A stretch of 64,000 nucleotides of DNA from Antedon mediterranea. Lineage: Eukaryota; Echinodermata; Crinoidea; Comatulida; Antedonidae. The notes under the pieces were generated by a model that saw only the letters and a list, made by a program, of their open reading frames with translations, had not been told where the DNA came from and searched no databases. Positions 12,346 to 22,436 of this stretch are shown here, piece by piece. Where the stretch lies: NCBI RefSeq assembly GCF_964355755.1, contig NC_092672.1:15808501-15872500 (forward strand), given 5' to 3'. Numbering within the stretch: position 1 is the stretch's first letter; every line of letters starts with the position of its first letter. A program made the position numbers and the translations under genes.

Positions 12346-12725
12346 ATTGCCAACATTTCTGCCAGTCATCCCTACACTATCATATCCATTAGAGCTTGTT
12401 TAATGGAACATTGCCACATCGTCTTTATATAATGGTCCTCTACAACCTCATCTCAGAAACTGCACAGACATCACAAGCACAACATAAAATCTTTACATCA
12501 CATTTATAAACTCATTTACAGCATTGTTTTTGTCATGATAGTCATAATCTTGCGTAATTCAGCGAAGACAACCAGGGAGTACACCAATGTAAATTTTGAA
12601 AAAAAATTATAAATTGTGTTTGCAGGACTGAGGACACCCTATCACTTATCTATCGTCTAATCATGTACTCATTAAGCTACTTTGTTTTTCAACCTAAGTT
12701 GTCCAGTTAAAATTGCAAATACATG
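12346..12725. other. 3' flank of the Ig receptor gene
   Basis: No repeat recognised. It would hold the 3' UTR of the minus-strand Ig receptor. No clear minus-strand AATAAA was found by eye. Confidence 0.35.
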
Positions 12726-14081
12726 TTACTTTGAATATGTTGCAGAAGAATATCGAATCATTGTTTTGTAGCTGACCTCTTCAATTTCAGCATATACAGA
12801 TTCATCATCCATATCAGGGGATACCTGTATTGCAACATGTCGTTTTAGGTACACACCCTCACGGGGATGTAATGGTAGCGGCGAGACATCTTTTGGCTCA
12901 AAATAAACTTCAGGTTGAGCAATGCGATAATTTGATTCATACATCTGAATTCCACGTTTACACATATGAAAATAACAGAGTGATACAGCAACTAATAAAG
13001 CAGTGAAAAGAAGTAAGCCACCAGCTATAGAAAGAATTGCAGTTGAGTTAATTACACGATCATCAGGCTCCAATTTTTCTACGGTTTGGACTATAGGATT
13101 TTCAAGTACAACAAATGCATCTTTGACAATTAGAAATGAATTTGCATAACCTGCACCGATTTCATTGGCAACTGAACATGTTACTGTTGTTCCATTCATA
13201 TAGTGCTTCACATTAGTAATTCGTAACACTTGGTCCATATTTTCAAGTTGAAAAAACTGGTGATCTATGTGTGGAATAAATGACCATGTATACACAAAAG
13301 GACTAGGATTAGAAGATGCCGAACAAACTAATAAGGCTTCTGATCCTTCTTCAATCGATATGTAATTCTGCATGGATACTATTGGTCTATATAGTACATC
13401 AATAGGCCCAATTGTGCAATTTCGTGTTACTTTAAGAGAGGAAATTTGGCTACAAATATAAACATCACCATTATTATCTTTATTAAGTTTAAATGAATAA
13501 ATAGAAACAATAAGGTCTCCATTAATATTTGGTGTTTCTCCTGGGTTTAATAACTTTCCGTAGTGATACCATCGCAGATTCACAGGGGGTATGACTTTTT
13601 CCGAAGTACATGTCATTGTTATACTTTCTCCTTCACGATGCTGGTCTTTTCTTGCATTACATTCTGGGAACTGTGGTGCCGGTATGGCAGTTATGATTAA
13701 TCCAACTGCGATAGTTTCAGCAAGCACCTTATATCCATCAACAACTGCACATGAATATTTATAGTTGGCATCTGAACGAACTGCTTTTGTGATTACAAGT
13801 GTGTACATTCCAATCCCATTGTCAACTTTAAGTTCAAAATGGTTTCTATACATTTCCTTTACATCAATTCCAATGCTAATAATATCATTATCACGCCTCC
13901 ATACAACTTGCTGCTGTTGTGATAAAGTTGAAATATCCACTGTACAAGATAAAACAATCTGATCACCTTCATTGCTTTGGTATTCTGAAGGATCTATCTT
14001 AAAGACAGGGGACTTTTCTCCATTGATAAACCAAATTAGGATTAACAACTTGAACACCCATAATAGCAACATCATTTTCAA
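12726..14081 (-). CDS. Single-pass receptor, three Ig domains and ITIM-like tail
   Basis: An intact 451-residue ORF. Residues 1-20 (MKMMLLLWVFKLLILIWFIN) form a signal peptide, which supports this start. Three Ig domains follow: C46/W61/C111, C158/W171/C210 and C253/W266/C302, the first with the D-x-x-Y-x-C pattern. Potential N-glycosylation sites include NCT at 221 and NGT at 296. A transmembrane helix spans about 347-371, ended by the basic CKR. The roughly 80-residue tail has eight tyrosines, including SVYAEI (Y430), which fits the ITIM consensus, and VSYKTM (Y438), a YxxM PI3-kinase-type motif. The likely role is cell-surface recognition with phosphotyrosine signalling (inference). The layout is like nectin- or CD-type Ig receptors, but no orthologue can be named. 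No intron is needed; extra exons cannot be excluded. Confidence 0.85.
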   Translation of the reverse strand: MKMMLLLWVFKLLILIWFINGEKSPVFKIDPSEYQSNEGDQIVLSCTVDISTLSQQQQVVWRRDNDIISIGIDVKEMYRNHFELKVDNGIGMYTLVITKAVRSDANYKYSCAVVDGYKVLAETIAVGLIITAIPAPQFPECNARKDQHREGESITMTCTSEKVIPPVNLRWYHYGKLLNPGETPNINGDLIVSIYSFKLNKDNNGDVYICSQISSLKVTRNCTIGPIDVLYRPIVSMQNYISIEEGSEALLVCSASSNPSPFVYTWSFIPHIDHQFFQLENMDQVLRITNVKHYMNGTTVTCSVANEIGAGYANSFLIVKDAFVVLENPIVQTVEKLEPDDRVINSTAILSIAGGLLLFTALLVAVSLCYFHMCKRGIQMYESNYRIAQPEVYFEPKDVSPLPLHPREGVYLKRHVAIQVSPDMDDESVYAEIEEVSYKTMIRYSSATYSK

Positions 14082-15116
14082 ATTGTATAGTCTTACTGCA
14101 GGCCTACAATACTTGCTAGTTAGTTAATGTTATTTATCTACAAAATTTAGAAAAATAGTTAATTTATCAAAGATAAATGTAGGAAATAATAGTTCACCCT
14201 GATCCTTCAGCAACAGCAGTTTATACAAATTACCATTTAGTATCAGTTTCAGTCAGTTTTGCTTGTACTGTAGTTTTATTTGGGTGCATCCAAAGAAATT
14301 ACTAGATACTGTAGTTTTTTGCAATAAACAATCCTTTATAGTATACAATTAATCCAGAATATTAATGACATCAAGGTGGTTCAAGATAAATTCCATATCT
14401 TTACTCCTTTAAATTTAATGTTCCTTATTGTATTTGACAAAGTTCACAAAAATCTTTCCATGATTCAATATCCTATGCTATTTCTCTTGAAAGTTTAGAA
14501 CAATCCGTTCTATTCTGTTAACAGACATGAAATGAAATTCATGCCATCAGATTTTATTTGTCACTACTTTATGTAAATCAAATCAACCCAATGCATAACA
14601 AAATTAGCAAGATGGGATGGGTTTTTATTATAGTAAGATAACAACGGCCAAGTCGATGTAAGATCTTGTTATCACTATTGTATGGGAAAATTATTTTGTC
14701 AAAAAACATAATTACTCTCACACAATAATGAACAAAAAGCATGTTTGAAAGATGTTTTAATAATAATAATTTTTAATTGTAAAGCCTTTTGTATTAAATA
14801 ATAAATAATAATAAACCGATTAAAGATGCATGTTATGACAGTGAATATGCCTAAAAATAAGCTTTTCTATGGCCAATAAAGTATTTAGCAATTTGATTTA
14901 CAACATGTCACAGTTTAGGAAAATCAATAACTATCTATTAGATTACATTGTTGCCAAACCTGCCACATGATAATATTTAACTTAATCAAATTTCTGAGCA
15001 ATGACTTTCAGATCAATAAAGCATTTCAAAACATTGAAGTCTTGCATATAAGTTTGCAAAGCCAGTGTAGTCTTCGCCATAAATATAATTATCGGTCATC
15101 TTTTTTATTCAATAGG
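14082..15116. other. 5' flank of the Ig receptor gene; no other gene seen
   Basis: AT-rich sequence upstream of the minus-strand receptor start. Promoter elements could not be pinned down by eye. Confidence 0.35.
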
Positions 15117-15590
15117 GAGGTTTCGCAACCTTACGAATACGATAACGAAAACGGATATGTCACACATTTGTGAAACTTTTGAGCTGATCCCCATTTCATA
15201 TTCGTCAACACGAATATGCTTTACGTAACTACAAAACAAGTATAGTTTTTGATTTATTTTGCACATTTTGCATTTGAATCAGGAAAGATTCATGATTATA
15301 ATATAATTATAGATTTTTTGAAAGTACCGTAATTTGTTAAAGTAATTTACTAAAATGCTAGGTCAATTTTGATAAAAAGCAGTTTTTAAAGTCCTCACTC
15401 GCTTTGTTACGCTAGGCCTAGGCAGACAAGCAAAACGTACCTGCGCTTCACTCAAATTTACCGCAGTCATATTTTGGACGGCGCCCTCAATATTTCGTTG
15501 CCATGCGAAACAAATTTTTACTGGCTTACCAAAAACGAATACATGTGCGTGACGTATCCGTTTTCGTATTCATAGGATTGCGTAACCTCT
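15117..15590. mobile_element. MITE with about 45-bp inverted ends
   Basis: The left end GAGGTTTCGCAACCTTACGA matches the reverse complement of the right end (GAGGTTACGCAATCCTATGA), and the similarity continues through GAATACGAAAACGGATA. There is no ORF inside. The superfamily is unknown and no target duplication was found. Confidence 0.7.
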
Positions 15591-15694
15591 CTAATCAGAA
15601 CCTATACCAACACAGTGACATACATTATTTATGTTCTAGTTTTACACATAGGCCTTTACGGTGATGCTGAAAAGATATTTCCCCATTTCTCATC

Positions 15695-15900
15695 AGCATA
15701 TAAAGCAGAAGATTCTGGGTTCAAATCTTGGTTTGGGTGACTTTTTCTCATTCTCACAGATTTCCTCATTTTAAATTTCAGTACGTGGTTTAGAATTTGT
15801 TCTGTAACTGTGGTGTTTATATACTTGCACTGATGAAGGGCTAGTGTTGCCCGAAAGCTCTGCTAACTTTTTTGGCTTTTTTTTTCTTCATTGAGATTCC
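15695..15900 (+). mobile_element. tRNA-derived SINE fragment joined to hammerhead-like repeat
   Basis: Starts with a decayed tRNA 3' half (GATTCTGGGTTCAAATCTTG, box-B like), then the CTTTTTCTCATTCTCACAGA tail shared with the tandem tRNA units at 18.3-22.2 kb. It then runs through TGTTTATATA into the CTGATGA...GAAA repeat. Confidence 0.6.
15830..15865 (+). ncRNA. Hammerhead-ribozyme-like motif
   Basis: CTGATGA, a GGGC/GCCC stem II, GAAA, a tiny stem III (AGC/GCT with a TCT loop) and the UA cleavage dinucleotide are in hammerhead order. Stem I pairing beside CTGATGA is poor, so activity is doubtful. Such motifs are known from Penelope-like elements. Confidence 0.4.
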
Positions 15901-16225
15901 AGCCACTGATTTATATTTCGGTATCTTTTATTCATCAAAAAGTATATACATGAAACAATTCATGGCAGTATAAACTGAATTGCGAACTGAGTAGTTAAAT
16001 ACATTATACAAAATATACAGAATTAAACAAAATGAGCAATATGAAGATTAATACAATAGTTAAGTTGCGGTACATAGTCAATTAATTAGTAGAAAAATAT
16101 CTTTAAAAATATATAATGTTTAAATATTCTAAAAAAAGATTGACTGCTAGCATCAACATTCCTTTTATCAACGAGTAGTAATGTAGTTTTCATTTTCATT
16201 CTTTTTCGTTCATTCATTTAGTAAT

Positions 16226-16465
16226 TTAACCATTGATGGTATAGGGGAATCGTTTAGTTCTACATTTATATTCTTTGTATTTAAGTGAATTTCGCATATT
16301 CATGTTATGTGTTTTATTGTTTAGTGGGAACCATTCACTAAATCTATTGTTTTGTACACATTTGTGAGCAAAATTGGCACAAAGCAGGTCACGGCGGTCT
16401 GACAAACGTTCAAAGCCTAACTCAGTCAGGGCCCCATAATTTGTGTTGTTTGGTATATAATACAC
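16226..16465 (-). pseudogene. LINE reverse-transcriptase C-terminal fragment
   Basis: The frame reads GALTELGFERLSDRRDLLCA then NFAHKC, W-F-P-L-N, HNMNMRNSLKY and RTKRF. This order (L..L.RRD.LC..FA.KC ... FPLN ... LR....Y...RT.R) is the conserved tail of many metazoan non-LTR retrotransposon proteins that precedes the stop. Only this end survives, so it is a 5'-truncated insertion. Confidence 0.6.
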
Positions 16466-16469
16466 ATCA

Positions 16470-17351
16470 TGCCCAGTTTAAATAAGCATACGTTATTTCG
16501 CAAAGCGTCGTTCCTGATCTTGACTTGTGTCTATGGGATTAAATAACCTGCGACTAGAGATATCGCATGTCTGATATTATGGTAGTGTTTTGTCCTGTGT
16601 TTGTAATTTTATGTTATTTTTCACATATTTGATGTTTATTCCTAATATAATGTCGTACCTGATCATGGCCATATTTAGTCTATGGGTTTAAATAACCGGC
16701 GACAAGAGGAACAATTAACTTTTTGTGGTTGAATGTTTTTATTTTTAAATAATTTTTTTTTGTAGAATTTGTATATGTCACTTTATCCCTCATGGTAATC
16801 CCTCGTGTTTATGCCTTTGATTTGAACATCATAGATATTGTGCCAATTTGTCTTACACCAGCATACATTAAACATACTTCTATTTCGAACTATCTTATTC
16901 TGATTCTTAATTTCTCTTACTATTCTGTGGTGGTTCACTATTTTTTTTTACAACAAATTGTATTGCTATATAGCCTATGTGATTCAAGGCTGATTAATAT
17001 TTGGAATTTGAATGTGAATTTTTTTTCTAGATGTACTACATTAACTTTACAGGTCAACAACTTTACAGGTCAACCATGGTTTTACATTAATTAAATCAGT
17101 GACTGTATGATGGTCTTGTTTTTTTTGTTTTGTTTTTTTAAATTAATATTACTTAATTTATATTATCATATATATTATCATATTAGTCAATTATTAATTA
17201 TAGTTATCGTTTTAGTTGGTAGTTAATATTAACTATATCATATGAATCCTTGTATTTTCAACATTAATTTTATGTTATCAATATTATTTTTTTGGATTTG
17301 ATCCTCTTAAAGATTGAGAAGTGGGACACTTCTTTGATAGGTGGGGAATGA
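16470..17351. other. No gene seen; AT-rich
   Basis: Low-complexity T-rich stretches and a short unsupported ORF around 16792-17094. No recognised repeat. Confidence 0.35.
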
Positions 17352-17856
17352 TGTAACACACCAGAGAATATAAATCTATTAACTGTTTACAAGTTGGCAT
17401 TTTGTGGAATGTATAATTGCTCTAATGGGAGTTACTATAAATACTTGTTGATGTCCAGTGGTCCAATTTGCCCTAACCTTCACTGAGGTGAAGGTGATGT
17501 GACATCCCTCCTTTAATGACTATTCCTCATCATCAAAGAATGTTCCTTGTTCCAAATAGTCCCCTCCCAGTACATGCATATTAATTAGGACTGTTCCTTA
17601 AATATGGATGTACTGGCCAAGAGGAAGAGAGTTAACAAATTTATAAAGAGAGAAGAATAATAATAATAGGGAGGATAAAACATTTACAATATAGGAACAT
17701 ATATGATATAGCCAGTACATACTGCATTATATTGAGTATTGAAATAAAACTGTTGTCACTGGACAAAACCATATTTACTGTTTGTATATTCTGTGACTGT
17801 GTGAAATCCTGCCACTGAGACTATAGTATATAGTAACGGAAACAACAACCGTTACA
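17352..17856 (+). mobile_element. Possible solo LTR (about 505 bp)
   Basis: Bounded by TGTAAC and GTTACA, with a TATAAATA at about 17436 and an AATAAA at about 17743, the usual order in an LTR. No matching 5-bp target duplication is visible (AATGA against CTATT), so the assignment is tentative. Confidence 0.35.
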
Positions 17857-18020
17857 CTATTATACACCTACAAGCCCTTTTCTGGACGCGTTCAATCAGG
17901 TTGGATTGTGCGTGGGTTATACCAAAATGCCAAACTGGGGCGGCGTATTCTAAAACGGGTCTGATGTAGACCTTAAATACAATGGACAGCTCCTCCTTAA
18001 TGAAACCACTTAGCTTGAGA
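17852..18020 (-). pseudogene. LINE reverse-transcriptase fragment
   Basis: The minus strand reads FKVYIRPVLEYAAPVWHFGI followed by ERVQKRACR, then a stop at 17852-17854. The Y-I-R-P-V-L-E-Y-A-P-V-W-H block with a downstream E-x-x-Q-K-R-A-R helix is diagnostic of the post-RT region of Jockey/CR1-type LINEs. It is a short relic abutting the LTR-like block. Confidence 0.75.
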
Positions 18021-18282
18021 ATTTATATATATATAAATCCAAAAGCAAATTACTGAAAAAATGACAATGCTGTGGGTATCAGTGGCTGGATCTCAATGGA
18101 GAAAAAAAAAGTTAAAAGCTAAATCAAAACGATAAAGTAAAACAGCCCGGTTGGGCCGACTTTTTCTCATTCTCACAGATTTCCTTATCTTCATCGTTTC
18201 AAATTAATTAATAAAATTTCAGTATATCACCGGGCGGTTTAGAATTAATGTTCATTGCCTGATGTGTTTATATATATATATA

Positions 18283-18320
18283 GCAGGCGGTCCGAGTTCG
18301 AGTCTCGGTTGGGGCGACTT
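18283..18320 (+). pseudogene. tRNA-like 3' half, truncated
   Basis: The anticodon 3' stem, T-arm (CCGAGTTCGAGTCTCGG) and 3' acceptor only; preceded by a TATATATA tract instead of the 5' half. Confidence 0.7.
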
Positions 18321-18607
18321 TTTCTCATTCTCACAGATTTCCTCATCTTTATCGTTTCAAACTAATTAATTAAATCAGTATATCACCGGGCGGTTTATAA
18401 TTAATGTTCTTTGCCTGTTGTGTTTATATATATAAAAAGTATCTCTTCGGAGATCCCGCCTCGTGAATAAAAATACTGAAAAATGAGGGCGTATCAATTT
18501 GATCTCTGTTGCGCGTGCGTACAACTGAGGACTAGTGCTGTTCCGCCGTACCACGCCGACAATGTTAAAGAGTAGCTATCCAATCGAGTTCGAACAATAC
18601 CATGAAA

Positions 18608-18679
18608 GCCTCAGTGGTCTAATGGTTAGGACATCTGCATATCAAGCAGGCGGTCCGAGTTCGAGTCTCGGTTGGGGCG
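18608..18679 (+). tRNA. tRNA-like gene, anticodon AUC (reads GAU)
   Basis: A 72-nt cloverleaf: acceptor GCCTCAG/TTGGGGC (with wobble pairs), D-arm GTCT/GGAC, anticodon stem TCTGC/GCAGG around ATATCAA, T-stem CCGAG/CTCGG with a TTCGAGT loop. Box A and box B are good and a T5 run (Pol III terminator) lies 3 nt downstream. The anticodon ATC would read Asp GAU, but eukaryotic tRNA-Asp normally uses GUC; the body looks Asp/Glu-like. It may be a real gene or the head of a SINE. Confidence 0.6.
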
Positions 18680-18972
18680 ACTTTTTCTCATTCTCACAGA
18701 CTTCCTCATCTTTATCGTTTCAAATTAATTAATTAAATTTCAGTATATCACCGGGCGGTTTATAATTAATGTTCTTTGCCTGTTGTGTTTATATATATAA
18801 AAAGTATCTCATCGGAGATCCCGCCTCGTGAATAAAAATACTGAAAGATGAGGGCGTATCAATTTGATCTCTGTTGCGCGTGCGTACAACTGAGGATTAG
18901 TGCTGTTCCGCCGTACCACGCCGAGAATGTTAAAGAGTCGCTATCCAATCGAGTTCGAACAATACCATGAAA

Positions 18973-19044
18973 GCCCCAGTGGTCTAATGGTTAGGACATC
19001 TGCATATCAAGCAGGCGGTCCGAGTTCGAGTCTCGGTTGGGGCG
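18973..19044 (+). tRNA. tRNA-like gene, anticodon AUC, second unit
   Basis: The best copy: acceptor GCCCCAG/TTGGGGC pairs throughout (last pair G-T), and all other arms are as in the first copy. The T5 terminator run follows directly. It lies exactly 365 bp after the previous copy. Confidence 0.62.
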
Positions 19045-19337
19045 ACTTTTTCTCATTCTCACAGATTTCCTCATCTTTATAGTTTCAAATTAATTAATTA
19101 AATTTCAGGATATCACCGGGCGGTTTAGAATTAATGTTCTTTGCCTGTTGTGTTTATATATATAAAAAGTATCTCTTCGGAGATCCCACCTCGTGAATAA
19201 AAATACTGAAAGATGAGGGCGTATCAATTTGATCTCTGTTGCGCGTGCGTACAACTGAGGACTAGTGCTGTTCCGCCGTACCACGCCGAGAATGTTAAAG
19301 AGTCGCTATCCAATCGAGTTCGAACAATACCATGAAA

Positions 19338-19409
19338 GCCCCAGTGGACTAATGGTTAGGACATCTGCATATCAAGCAGGCGGTCCGAGTTAGAGTCTCG
19401 GTTGGGGTG
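19338..19409 (+). pseudogene. tRNA-like copy, third unit, decayed
   Basis: Same cloverleaf but with GGTCT changed to GGACT in the D-arm, TTCGAG changed to TTAGAG in the T-loop (box B damaged) and a C-to-T change in the 3' acceptor. Probably not functional. Confidence 0.65.
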
Positions 19410-19433
19410 ACTTTTCCTCATTCTCACAGATTT

Positions 19434-21764
19434 CAATTCAATTCAATTCAATTCAAAATTCTTTAATCATCCCACACGGGGCAATTCAAATAAAAAGGTC
19501 TGGATTAAAATGATCTTACAAAATATACAAAATATCACAATACACAGAACAAAATAGAAAAAAAGTCAAGTCAAGGTTCAAGAATTTAAGAGTCGAATAG
19601 CCACTGGCAAAAACGAATTCCTTTTCCGGTTTGTTCTACATGCCGGGCATCGAAAGCGACGCCCATGAGGCATGAGCTCGAAATCACTGAACAAGGCATG
19701 GTTAATATTTTTAGAATAGCTCTACTTTTTTCTAGAGTTTGCATGTCACAGAAAGAAGATAAGCTACGAAGTTGACAACCTATTAATTTAGAACTTAAGT
19801 TAACAATTCTTTGTAGTGAGTTTTTCTCTTTGACCCTAAGACTAAAAAACCAGCATATAAAGGAAAAAGTTAAAACGTTCTCAATAAAGGAATTATAAAA
19901 AACCCTAAGAATTACTTTATCGACATTAAAATGGTTCAGCTTCCTTAACAGATAAAGTCTCTGGTGTCCTTTCTTTACTATTGCCTCTGTGTTTAATTCC
20001 CAGCCGAGATTGTCCTCAAATATAGTACCTAGGTATTTAAAGGAATGGACAATATCGACTGGTTCGTCATTTATAATGGATACCCAAGGGTTGCGTCCTT
20101 TCTCCTTCCTAAAATCTACAATCATCTCCTTGGTTTTGGTCACATTGAGTTCCAAGTAGGAGTTCCCACAAAATTGGATAAAATCATCTAAAGCGGAACC
20201 ATGGCCGTCCTGTGAATTTTGAAGGAGAGACAGCAAGACAGTGTCGTCAGCAAATTTAACAAGATGACTATTGTCCTGTTTGCTGCGACAGTCATCCGTG
20301 TATATAATATACAGGAGAGGAGAGAGGACGCAACCCTGGGGGGATCCAATACTTGTCATACGTACATTCGAGTGTCTTTGGTTAACTAAGACCCTCTGAC
20401 ATCTGTTCGTAAGAAAACTTATAATCCATAATACAAAATCACGTTGAAAACCAAAATTCGAAATTAATTTGTTTGCTAAAATATAAGGGTGCATGGTATT
20501 GAAGGCAGAAGAGAAGTCGGCGAATAACATTCTGGCGTGAGATCGAGGCAGTTCAAGGTGCTTGTACAATGTGTTTAATAAAAAAAGCTTGGCATCCTCA
20601 ACACCTCTCCCAGACCTGTATGCAAACTGCAGTGGATCGAGTTTAGACTCTACAACAGACGTGATGTAGGTTTTAACTATCTTTTCAAAGATTTCCATAA
20701 CAAGAGATGTCAGCGCAATAGGGCGCAGATCATTCAGTTGTTTTATGACAGTCTGTTTAGGAATAGGTTTTATAATCGATTCTTTCCAAAGATTAGGAAC
20801 TACACACTGGTTTATAGAGGTCTGGAAGAGGTACCGAAGGACACCACTGAGCTGATCCGCACACGACTTCAATGTTCTGCCCTCAATACCATCGGGACCA
20901 GAACTCTTATTTACATTTATATTCCTGAGTAATGTTCTAACATGATCCTCAGAAATAATAATTTCATCTACATGCGGATCATTATTGCCAACAGTGTCGT
21001 CTTTTAAATCGTGTTTTTCAAACCTAGCAAAGAAGTCGTTTAATCTATCTGGCAATGCCTGGTCATCAATACCCTCTACATTTATTTTATTTCTTTGTGT
21101 TTTATCAGCTGTGTTTATAGACGCCATATGTTTAATTCCTTGCCAAGCACTACGAATACATCCACTACTAAACTTATTTTCAATTTTTCTCTTATACATG
21201 TCTTTAGCCATACGGACAGCTACTTTAACTTCTTTATTTATTTGCTTATTATCGTGAGTGGTGCCTTGGTAAAAAATCCGTTTTTTCTTATTTAATATGT
21301 CTTTCAACTCTTTCGTAACCCACGGCTTTTTTTTCGGTATTACTGAATCAACACAATAATTTACATATGATGTTATAACATCCGCCATTTCGTTTAGATT
21401 TGGTGACGACTCATAAAATACTTGCCAATCAGTGCATTCAAAACACCCTCTTAAACGTTCGATACTGTCCAAAGTCCACAATTTAACAGTCTTGACTATT
21501 TTGTCCTTCCTCTGGATAACTGGGACATATTTTGGAATCAGATTCACACAATTGTGGTCCGACGCACCAAGCGGTGGTAATGCCACGGACCTATATGCGC
21601 TTGGAACTGTACCGTAGCATAAATCTATTGTTTTATCTTTACGAGTAGGGCAGGTTACATATTGGTGGTATATTCTGAGCACTTTACCAAGCTTGTGTTG
21701 GTTGAAATCGCCTAATATGAGCCTGGGTGCATCAGGTGACAATGTCTCCAACTTGTGCGTATTT
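19434..21764 (-). mobile_element. CR1-clade LINE insertion (Rex1/Babar-like), 5'-truncated
   Basis: Inserted inside one 365-bp unit: the unit breaks after CTCACAGATTT and resumes at TTTCCTCATC. The 3' end, on the minus strand, finishes in a (GAATT)n pentanucleotide tail at about 19433-19455, a typical CR1-group feature. Net insertion length from the array periodicity is 2332 bp. Confidence 0.8.
19586..21751 (-). CDS. LINE endonuclease C-terminus plus reverse transcriptase
   Basis: An uninterrupted 721-residue frame. It opens inside the APE-type endonuclease, with LGDFN (about 13-17) and the catalytic SDH (64-66). The RT follows: NKSSGPDGI (281-289), FADFSSAFNT (410-419), GSPQGCVLSPLLYI (469-482), the catalytic FADD (500-503) and a YLGTIF block downstream. 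This set matches CR1-clade elements of the Rex1/Babar type (family knowledge). The product would copy LINE RNA into target DNA by target-primed reverse transcription. The first methionine is simply the first in the truncated frame. The N-terminal endonuclease and any ORF1 are missing, so the copy cannot move alone, but the open frame suggests recent insertion. Confidence 0.88.
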   Translation of the reverse strand: METLSPDAPRLILGDFNQHKLGKVLRIYHQYVTCPTRKDKTIDLCYGTVPSAYRSVALPPLGASDHNCVNLIPKYVPVIQRKDKIVKTVKLWTLDSIERLRGCFECTDWQVFYESSPNLNEMADVITSYVNYCVDSVIPKKKPWVTKELKDILNKKKRIFYQGTTHDNKQINKEVKVAVRMAKDMYKRKIENKFSSGCIRSAWQGIKHMASINTADKTQRNKINVEGIDDQALPDRLNDFFARFEKHDLKDDTVGNNDPHVDEIIISEDHVRTLLRNINVNKSSGPDGIEGRTLKSCADQLSGVLRYLFQTSINQCVVPNLWKESIIKPIPKQTVIKQLNDLRPIALTSLVMEIFEKIVKTYITSVVESKLDPLQFAYRSGRGVEDAKLFLLNTLYKHLELPRSHARMLFADFSSAFNTMHPYILANKLISNFGFQRDFVLWIISFLTNRCQRVLVNQRHSNVRMTSIGSPQGCVLSPLLYIIYTDDCRSKQDNSHLVKFADDTVLLSLLQNSQDGHGSALDDFIQFCGNSYLELNVTKTKEMIVDFRKEKGRNPWVSIINDEPVDIVHSFKYLGTIFEDNLGWELNTEAIVKKGHQRLYLLRKLNHFNVDKVILRVFYNSFIENVLTFSFICWFFSLRVKEKNSLQRIVNLSSKLIGCQLRSLSSFCDMQTLEKSRAILKILTMPCSVISSSCLMGVAFDARHVEQTGKGIRFCQWLFDS

Positions 21765-22034
21765 TCCTCATCTTTATCGTTTCAAATTAATTAATTAAAT
21801 TTCAGTATATCACCGGGCGGTTTAGAATTAATGTTCTTTGCCTGTTGTGTTTATATATATAAAAAGTATCTCATCGGAGATCCCGCCTCGTGAATAAAAA
21901 TACTGAAAGATGAGGGCGTATCAATTTGATCTCTGTTGCGCATGCGTACAACTGAGGACTAGTGCTGTTCCGCCGTACCACGCCGAAAATGTTAAAGAGT
22001 AGCTATCCAATCGAGTTCGAACAATACCATGAAA

Positions 22035-22099
22035 GCCTCAGTGGTCTAATGGTTAGGACATCTGCATATCAAGCAGGCGGTCCGAGTTCGATTGGGGCG
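22035..22099 (+). pseudogene. tRNA-like copy, fourth unit, deleted T-arm
   Basis: The 5' half matches the other copies, but the segment between TTCGA and TTGGGGCG is shortened, removing the 3' strand of the T-stem. Confidence 0.7.
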
Positions 22100-22400
22100 A
22101 CTTTTTCTCATTCTCACAGACTTCCTCATCTTTATCGTTTCAAATTAATTAATTAAATTTCAGTATATCACCGGGCGGTTTAGAATTAATGTTCTTTGCC
22201 TGTTGTGTTTATATATATTTCCTCATCTTTATCGTTTCAAATTAATTAATTAAATTTCAGTATATCACCGGGCGGTTTCAAAGGCAAATTACTGAAAAAA
22301 AATGACAATGCTGTGGGTATCAGTGGCTGGATCTCAATGGAAATACACAAAAAAAAGCGAAAAGCTAAATCAAAACGATAAAGTAAACAGCCAGAAAAGT

Positions 22401-22436
22401 TAGCAGAGCTTTCGGGCAACACTAGCCCTTCATCAG
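22401..22436 (-). ncRNA. Hammerhead-ribozyme-like motif
   Basis: Same core as the other copies (CTGATGA, GGGC/GCCC stem, GAAA, 3-bp stem III, UA), in reverse orientation. Stem I is weak. Confidence 0.4.

Larger units (their letters stand above)
18283..22200 (+). repeat. 365-bp tandem array of tRNA-bearing units, split by a LINE
   Basis: Units contain a tRNA-like gene, a CTTTTTCTCATTCTCACAGA tail, a TTTATATATATA stretch and a hairpin (GTATCTCTTCGGAGATCCC). tRNA starts at 18608, 18973 and 19338 are exactly 365 bp apart. The next, at 22035, is 2697 bp on, equal to 365 plus a 2332-bp LINE insertion. Partial units flank both ends (18150-18282 and 22214-22277). The tail sequence also occurs dispersed at 15.7 and 58.5 kb. 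Confidence 0.85.

Noticed and set aside
15830-15865. Confident active hammerhead ribozyme
   Set aside because: The core matches, but stem I bases beside CTGATGA do not pair locally, so only a hammerhead-like call is made.
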